Shown in pieces: positions 56,837 through 64,000 of a stretch of DNA of 64,000 nt. A model generated the notes under the pieces. It was not told the origin of the DNA, ran no database searches, and worked only from the letters and a program-made list of their open reading frames with translations. The number at the start of each line of letters is the position of its first letter. Within the stretch, counting starts at the first letter, position 1. The DNA comes from Glandiceps talaboti (Eukaryota > Hemichordata > Enteropneusta > Spengelidae). Location of the stretch: positions 13,151,246 to 13,215,245 of the forward strand of contig NC_135555.1 of assembly GCF_964340395.1 (NCBI RefSeq). Direction: 5' to 3'. The translations under genes were made by a program, and so were the position numbers.

Positions 56837-57360
56837 CAATAGGAGCAGCAGCAGCAGGAGGAGTAGTAGTAGTAGTCTCATACATCATAGTCATCCATAC
56901 CCGTTTTCATCAAAGTTGATGATTATTACAACTCAATTGACTCAGATTGCAATATGTCATAATGTAAATAAAATGTGTGAATTCATTGATCTGAGGCTCA
57001 AAGGCAAGATTGCCTACTAAGTACTATGCTTGATACACATAGAGCAAAGTAAAGTCATCATTCATATCAAATATCATTTAGTAGTATCATCATATTACAT
57101 GATGTAGTAGTACAGGCATAAAGTCATTGTACCCATTTTATCAAGGTTGATTAAACTTGAGATAGCAGTATTTCATAATATGAATAAAGTCATTGATTTA
57201 TTGTCAGACCTTGGACTCAAAGGCAAGATTGTCTACTAGATACTTAATACACATCAATGTATGTACAGTAAAGTCATCATTCATATCGTATATCATAAGT
57301 ATCATTATCAAATTACATTAAGTACTTGATACATAAATTAAGTCATCCATACTCTGTAAT
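56281..57360. repeat. Long-unit tandem repeat (~225-235 bp) with (TAG)n expansions
   Basis: At least three diverged copies share TGTGAATTCATTGAT / AAAGTCATTGATTTAT, then CTCAAAGGCAAGATTG, then CATTCATATC, then ATCAAATTACAT. Copy junctions are near 56889, 57123 and 57345. Two TAG microsatellites (about 56493-56537 and 56786-56835) have expanded inside the array; open frames over them are artefacts. Confidence 0.7.
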
Positions 57361-60300
57361 GGTTATGAGAATTCCCACAATTTATGGCTTGTATTAAAAC
57401 TGCAATAACTTTCCAAAACAATATATATATTTTTTTAAAAGTTGAAATGCCATTGTAGGGTTAAAGTTCATTTTGACATAAGGGTGTAATTTAGAATTCT
57501 AGATATTGTTGTACTTCTAGAAAAAAAAAGTATTACAATTTACATAATTTAATTTTAATAAGTAAAGCTGAGGAATATGAGTGCAACTTTAATAATGAAA
57601 AGTTTACTACATTTCTCTTTTTTATATCTCTGTTTGCATTATAAATTATCACATTTTATGCATCTGTTCTGTCATTATACACATAAAGTGAGTTGTCAGT
57701 CTTTTACTCTGCCTCCTCCTCAACAAAATAGATTAATCCAGAACATGATAGGATTATACCAAATATATATATAAAATGGGGGAAGTCTGGTACAATGATA
57801 AATTATAGGGTGAAGGAAGGCAACACAGGTCTAGTCTAGAGGATATCAGCTAGTAGCTTCAAATCTCATGATCTCTTATCAACCTGAAGAAGAGATCTCG
57901 AGATTCAAAGGCACGGATAGCCTCCAGATTAGCATAAATCTGTGAATCATGTATATTGTATTTCAATATATAATATTAAATTACTGTAAATTAAGACAAT
58001 CATTACCAATGAAATGACCAAGAATATTTTGTAACATGATTCCCTGTTTTATACCATTTTAATTTCAAGCATTAACATTTTTTTAAAAACCACAGGAAGA
58101 TCGACATACATAAAATTTCAGAGGTCTAATTCCTCGATAAAGATTTAGATGTTTGCATATCACTATCAGTGAATCTGATTTTGATCATGGCAAAGGACTA
58201 TGGGATTATCTGTGGTTATTGTAATACCTAATCTGGAAATGAATATTCATCCAGTGACCTTTTTTTTAGAAATGAATATTCATCAGTCACCTTATTAGGA
58301 AATGAATATGTATCAGTGACCACATTTGGAAATTATACAAAGTTGCTACCAAGTACCATGTTTAGATGCATGCATATTTATGAGACACTGCTACAGTAAT
58401 TGCCAAAGAAGGTTTGAAGGTTTTGTATATTCAGAAATTTCATTTTGGTTTCATGCATCATTAAACATGTCACCTTTGATTCACACGAAAGATCATAATT
58501 CAAAGTTACCTGGATGTTTACTGAGGCAATTTGCATAATTATCCTTTACGTGTTCTAATGTAATAGTAGTGTCAATGCCTCAATAAAATAATTTGTATTT
58601 GCAAGTAAAAATGTACCACAAAAGGTCCTTAGAAAATTAGCTTGCCTGAACTTGTTTATTCCTTTGTGCTGGCATACAACTTCTAGACATAAAAAGGAAA
58701 TGAAACAAATGGCATATAAAATCGCATAAAAGTGAAATCGTCTGTTCTGTTTATGTGTGTACTGCCACAATATCTTGATATGGCTGCCTTTTGACATTTA
58801 TTGTCGGCTAATATGTACATGTATGTATACTCTCATTATCTGTCTGTGTCATCAGAATATATTGTAATTCATACCACTATCTCTAGCGATATGTAGACAT
58901 TCTCATCATTGGAACGCCAATTGCTATGATCACGCATCGCATTGGTTGTGAATGACTCAAGTATTCATGATTGTTTAAGGTTTGCAGCATAGAATTATTC
59001 AAAATTTAAAACATTCCAGACCTTATGTACTAGTATTAGAATAAATGGCATGCCAAGCCACAAATATAAACATTTCTAGAAACTGCTATCGTTGTAAACT
59101 GTTTTGGGGAAAATATTAATTTACAATTTAAATCCCGAAACTAGCTGCAAGATATATCATGTATGTTCATTACGCAGCTCTGTGTGTACATTACTAGTCT
59201 TACTTGAAGAATTACAAGATACTATGTAAGGTATACGCTAATAAAATCAATATTAAAATGTACTTTCTTTAGAAATCCTGAGAACTACTACATGTAATCT
59301 ATCCTGGAATGTAATCAATATCTGACTTGCTCATTGTGATTTTCCAAGAAACTCCACGAGGGTATTAAGTAAAATGTAGTCTGTAAGCCATCCTTTATCG
59401 TATTAAGTGAGCGTTATTTCTTTATTCTAAGTAAAAAGGAGTGCAACACATCCTTAATTCTGCATTTGTATGATTTTTTTTTTCAAGAAGTTAATCATGA
59501 CATGATATGATTTTACATATATTATAGTTAACCTGCACTAACTGTAACTGGGATACTATATGATAATGTTATATTTTGGTTCAGACAACCAATAATGTAT
59601 TCACTAAAAATTGTTAACGTACCAATAATTAGACATAAATGTAATGTCTGAGATGTATTTTCTCTATAAATAGTATAGTATTAAGTTGAAATTGGGATTC
59701 ATTGGGGAACTGATTTTTGGATATGCATAGACACATGCACGCACAGAGGGATGGCTGGATCCCATTTTAATAGTCCTTCCTTTGGGGGAACTAAAAACAT
59801 ACCGGTAATACCCAAGTTACAGCTAGTGTACAGTTTTAAGAGTACCAGATGCAAAAGTCAATGCCTTCCGTAAGAACAAAGCCTTTTAGAGTTTTGTTCA
59901 TACACACAGTAAATTGTTGGAATGCAAAACTCTGAGCTTTAGTTGTCATGCACACTCTACTCCTTAATTGGCTAATTAATTATACCTAACTAATAGAAAT
60001 GTTAAACATGCATAATTAAAGATATTGCATCATTATTTAAGCAAATGCATGGAAAATCATCAATTATGCAAATTAACCAATTGTGGTGAAAGCTACATTA
60101 CCATTATTATATGCTCTCTTATCATCTATGTATTTAAAAAAATCATGTGAAATTTAGAGCATTCATTATTAAGATATGGTCTAATTACCGAAAATCATTA
60201 TTTATGCAAATACCTCATTATTATTCATGACATTTATCAAATGTCGTAAATTCTCGCCATTGCCCTAAAGAATATATACATTAAATTTTATTTGAATTGA

Positions 60301-60399
60301 GCCAGTGGTTTTTGAGAAAATAATGACAGTCATACATACAGACACAGACAGACAGACAGACAGGCATATTACATACTGTACACAGACAGACATCACGGA
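57361..60399. other. Intergenic, AT-rich, no gene seen
   Basis: The short open frames here show no domains and are not flanked by consistent splice sites. It contains one small tandem array (58234-58321). Confidence 0.5.
58234..58321. repeat. Three ~29-bp copies of GGAAATGAATATTCATCAGTGACC
   Basis: Three tandem copies with spacer variation; each has the palindromic GAATATTC or a one-base variant, followed by CAGTGACC or CAGTCACC. Confidence 0.75.
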
Positions 60400-60610
60400 A
60401 GTTAAAAATGATGTATTTAATAAGTAAATGTGAAAATCTGATTTCTTGCATACATACACTCAAGAATAAAATGTCATCAAAGAATAGAAAAAGGTGAAAG
60501 TCTGATTTCTTGCGTATATACCCCAGGATGAAATTATATCATCATACAGACAGGTAAATGTGAAATCTCTGATTTCTAGTCTGCAAACATCCCAGAGTAA
60601 AATGCCATCT
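60400..60610. repeat. Three ~65-bp tandem copies
   Basis: Each copy has GTAAATGTGAAAATCTGATT-like sequence, TTCTTGC or TTCTAGTC, then an ATACA..CCCAG block, then AAAATGTCATC or a variant. Confidence 0.7.
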
Positions 60611-61479
60611 AGCTCAGAGAGAGATACATTTATATTGACCCCTAAATCCAGCATGGATGAAGAATGAAAACATCATTGCGTGCAAGAGATGAGCTTCAGT
60701 TATGTACCTGATATTTCCCTAGAGACTCTATAGAAGATGTACACATAGCTAAGCCCTGCCATTCTCATTTATAACAGATAAAAAAAATTCTACTGGGATT
60801 ATGATATCAATTTCTACAGCTATTTCTTTGTCAGCTGTGAAGACTTGATAAATGAATGTCATATACTGTGTCTGTTAGTACATGTATGTGTGTGTTAATG
60901 GTAAAAAGTCAAAAGTTTAAACCAAGGCACTGTTATGTGTTGCAAATGCTTTTAAAGGCTTTATGGTTAATTGAAAATTAGCTGTGGACAAATGAAAAAA
61001 AAAGCCTAGCTTTACTCTCATGCATAATGCCCCTTTGAAGTTCAGTATCTACCCCTGTCTGTGAATGGTTCAGTCTTAATGCGATATTGAGTCTTGCATC
61101 AAAGCAGCAGATGTACACATGGCGTTTTAATCATCAGGTGGAAGGTATGTCGTTCGATCAGACTGTTCCCTTTATTAGCGATGATAATCAGTACATCTTG
61201 TAGGCTGTTACATGTGTATTTACAAATCTCAGGAAACCTGTATTAATGTTTTAGAAATAGGTTCAATATGTCACACTCGGTATACAATAACTTGCTGCAT
61301 TATATATTTTCAATAGTTGTATTTATTAATATTTATATTCATAATATTGATAAAATCAGAGGATTTTGAAGCTTAGTAGATTTTACACTCAAACTATGTC
61401 AGTTGTTCCATGCACTCAATTCTGTCAGGTGGAGTAGGTGAAGAAAATTTTAGGTCAACCAAATAGTTTTTGTTCAGCC

Positions 61480-61830
61480 ATGTCTTGATGCAGTGAACTT
61501 CTATGTGTTGTTTTGTTACAGTACTGTTAGGTAAATACTTATTATAACCTGGCTCTGTTTATGTTGCTGCAAAGTTTATATTGTAAATAACCATGTCTTG
61601 ATGTGATTTGTATGGGCGGTTTTGTTATTTTGCTGCCACATACAAAAGGTGAAAGTGAGCATGCATGTCTTGATGCTGTGTATGTGTTATTTTGTTATAG
61701 TAACACACACAGTAGTTAGGAAAATACTTATTGTAAATAGCCAATGTCTTGATGCACAATGTGTGTGTTTTATTATGTTAACTGACACACACACTAGTTC
61801 GATATAAATACTGATCATTGTAAAGTGACA
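61480..61830. repeat. Four degenerate ~80-100-bp tandem copies
   Basis: Copies begin with ATGTCTTGATG and continue through TGTGTnTGTTnTTTTGTTA, then ACACACACAGTAG or variants, then AAATACTTATTGTAAATA. Starts are near 61489, 61582, 61665 and 61744. Confidence 0.7.
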
Positions 61831-62149
61831 TATTATCGTCCTGTACCTAAATCAGAATCTGAATTATGTTCTTCAAATTTAATAACTTCAGGTTATTCAA
61901 CCATCATGTATTTGTTACAAGCTAATGAGTGATTTTTCCCACACTGTCATGATTTCGTAGTGAAAGTGGTTGTATATGACGTGCCACCAGGTATTTTCAA
62001 TTTACATGTACCTGTAATTACTCACTGAATTCTGTAGTCTTGCCTATTTAAACACTCTTCAATAAGTGTATTTTGATTATAAATTGTCTGCCGTGATTAA
62101 GGACAGAATTTCCAACTACTTTTGCATGATGTAGGTAGATTATTTCAAA

Positions 62150-62720
62150 GAAACTACAGATTCCAACTGAACAGAATGCTTCAAATTCAAAGACACCTGA
62201 TGTGAAATTGGATTTTCATTTGAAGGATGTATTTTCAAATTCAAACTAAAGAAAATTAAAATTCAAAAGACACATTATTTAAAATTTGGTATTTAATATA
62301 TATGTAGATGTATTTTCAAATTGGAACTGAACAAAATGGTTCAAAATGTTCAAATTAAAGGCAATCGATTTAAAATTGGGTAATTATTTGTAGATCGTAT
62401 TTTCATAATAAATGATTCATCAAATTTAAAAGTCAAATTTCGTCTTTGAAAATGTTAGGTCATTAAACTCTTATTGAAGTATACAATATCTGTGAGAGAA
62501 ATGTCTGCATCGGTTGATATCAGCAGGCTATTTAATATTGCCTCTAAAGATACAATAAGCAAAAACATAGTTTTGGGTAAGCCTGTCAACAAACATTCAG
62601 TTGATTCCAAGTGAACAAAATGGTAAAATTAAAAAAAAAAAACTCGATTTTAGATGAATATTTGTGATTTGTAGACATATTTTCAAACTCATCACACTCA
62701 AATTTTATCCTTGAAAATAT
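62150..62720. repeat. Degenerate A/T-rich tandem repeat
   Basis: Repeated GAACAAAATGGTTCAAA, then TTnAAATTGG, then TGTAGATGTATTTTCAAA blocks occur about every 95-150 bp (near 62165, 62300, 62330 and 62610). No coding content. Confidence 0.55.
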
Positions 62721-64000
62721 AAAGGCTGTATTTATATGAAGTAATACTGAGAATATAATTTATATGTGTTAGAAACATTTAGGACTGTTAACATTCAGGA
62801 TGTATAATTGCTTAACGGCACAGCTAGTTAACAAACAGTTTCATCAGTCTGTCATCCTGAACAGGTGAAACTCTCGCCACTCTCACTATACTTGATAAAT
62901 ACAATATGGGTTATCAGACATATCTCCATACAGCAGCATATCTTGTAATATTGCCAGCGGGTAGAAAACATACAATGTAATCTAGAAGGTTGACAAGTAC
63001 TTTCCCATCATTTCATATCCATTTGTGTTTTCTATAATTGTCTTCTCTGACGTAGGTTGGATAGTCCTGTACTGTTATACAGTTACACTGTTTAATAGTA
63101 GAAGCCAAAACAGCTGTTTTAGCTTATCAATACATGTACAAAGTGTATGTATGAACATCAACCTAATAAGTTAACTAAAAAATTATTGCCACTATATAGC
63201 AGAATATATATTTTTTGATCATAAAATCTGTAAAATGATGTCTTGAGAAAAATTATATTCAATTTGATAAATATGTGTTTGCTTATATGTATATTTAAGC
63301 TAATTAAAATAATTAAAATACTATATACATAATATATATTGCCACTATCCTAAACCACACATTTACAAAAATGAGGAAAACAAAATGATTACAGCAGACA
63401 GAGAGCAAAAGAAAAAAAATAAAGAAATAACTAAATAATTACATTTTCTTCTTAACTTCAATGATTTGTACACAAAAATTGCCAAGTTGACTTCATTTCA
63501 TTGCAGTTTGCCCCCATGTACCATAATCTAAGAGAAATATACTTACTGAATTGGTCGTATAGACAACCTACTATTGGCAAATTATATATACATATATCCC
63601 TGCTGTTTATTCTTCAGCACTATATTTAAGTTGCACTTCTTAAATTATTTGCGAGACAGAATTATGTAAATAATTTATTCCATATGAAGTAATACAGTTT
63701 TTATCTGATTTGATAATATAAACCATGAACTCAAAATACTTCAAAACATATACAGATAATATGAAAAGTTTACCAAACAAATTTGTGTTGTGACTTGATA
63801 GCTTTAAATCAGAAATATGAAATTACAATGTCATCCAGTTCAATGATATACAATGTACGTTCTAATCTTTAACCGGAATTCCAGTGATTAATTCGTAAAT
63901 AGTGTATGATTACAAAAATAGCACTAAGAGAAATGTAAATGCCACATGCTATTGAGAAGTGATTAATAATCTTGAAACATGTAATCTGGGATTATAAAAT
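62721..64000. other. AT-rich intergenic end of window, no gene seen
   Basis: No open frame with coding character and no strong repeat were recognised to the end of the window. Confidence 0.5.

Noticed and set aside
56699-56919. Poly-Leu and poly-Val open frames
   Set aside because: Translation of a TAG microsatellite.
57577-57774. 65-residue plus-strand open frame with hydrophobic start
   Set aside because: AT-rich sequence alone explains it; no flanking exon phase or domain support.
1-64000. CRISPR arrays, operons, insertion sequences, prophage or ribosomal RNA
   Set aside because: None present. Tandem repeats here lack unique spacers, and gene structure is clearly animal nuclear.

Overview
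This window is nuclear DNA from an intron-rich invertebrate animal. The evidence is multi-exon genes with GT-AG introns, CUB and LDL-receptor class A (LDLa) domains, a WDR97-type cilia-associated WD40 gene with more than 30 exons, AT-rich introns full of microsatellites and small inverted-repeat transposons, and tRNA-headed SINE-like pieces. Nothing prokaryotic, viral or organellar was seen. I cannot name the species; a marine lophotrochozoan or an invertebrate deuterostome is my guess from gene structure and repeat style.

Layout. From 1 to about 5.4 kb there is repeat-rich DNA: a dead LINE-type retrotransposon 3' end on the minus strand (1.1-1.7 kb), a degenerate satellite of five copies (3.3-4.2 kb) and one candidate signal-peptide exon (2121-2186). 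From 5455 to 20269 (+ strand) lies a single-pass membrane protein gene: CUB, CUB, LDLa, LDLa-like, LDLa-like, one transmembrane segment and a short basic cytoplasmic tail. Its eight exons join in frame to 496 residues plus a stop. The 5' end, with its initiating methionine, is not certain. Its introns hold a 24-copy 42-bp minisatellite that is open on both strands, at least four inverted-repeat elements, and a tandem array grown out of an LDLa exon edge. A repeat-rich 3' flank follows.

From 23221 to about 53.5 kb (- strand) is a nearly complete WDR97 orthologue. I joined 32 coding exons by hand with every reading-frame phase consistent, giving 1591 residues, close to the human length as I recall it (about 1620). 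It has an N-terminal WD40 region, a low-complexity centre with three consecutive in-frame microexons, a helical region and a conserved C-terminus. A non-coding leader exon sits at 53458-53540. The two genes are convergent and their likely poly(A) signals fall within about 80 bp of each other near 22.55-22.63 kb.

From 53.7 kb to the end I find no convincing gene apart from one weak head-to-head candidate exon at 53684. The notable features there are a perfect 14-bp RFX X-box palindrome (54195-54208) upstream of the WDR97 leader, a 182-bp MITE with 37-bp inverted ends, and several degenerate tandem repeats.

Exon boundaries come from reading splice sites and phase by eye. Gene family assignments come from recalled family motifs, not from a database search.
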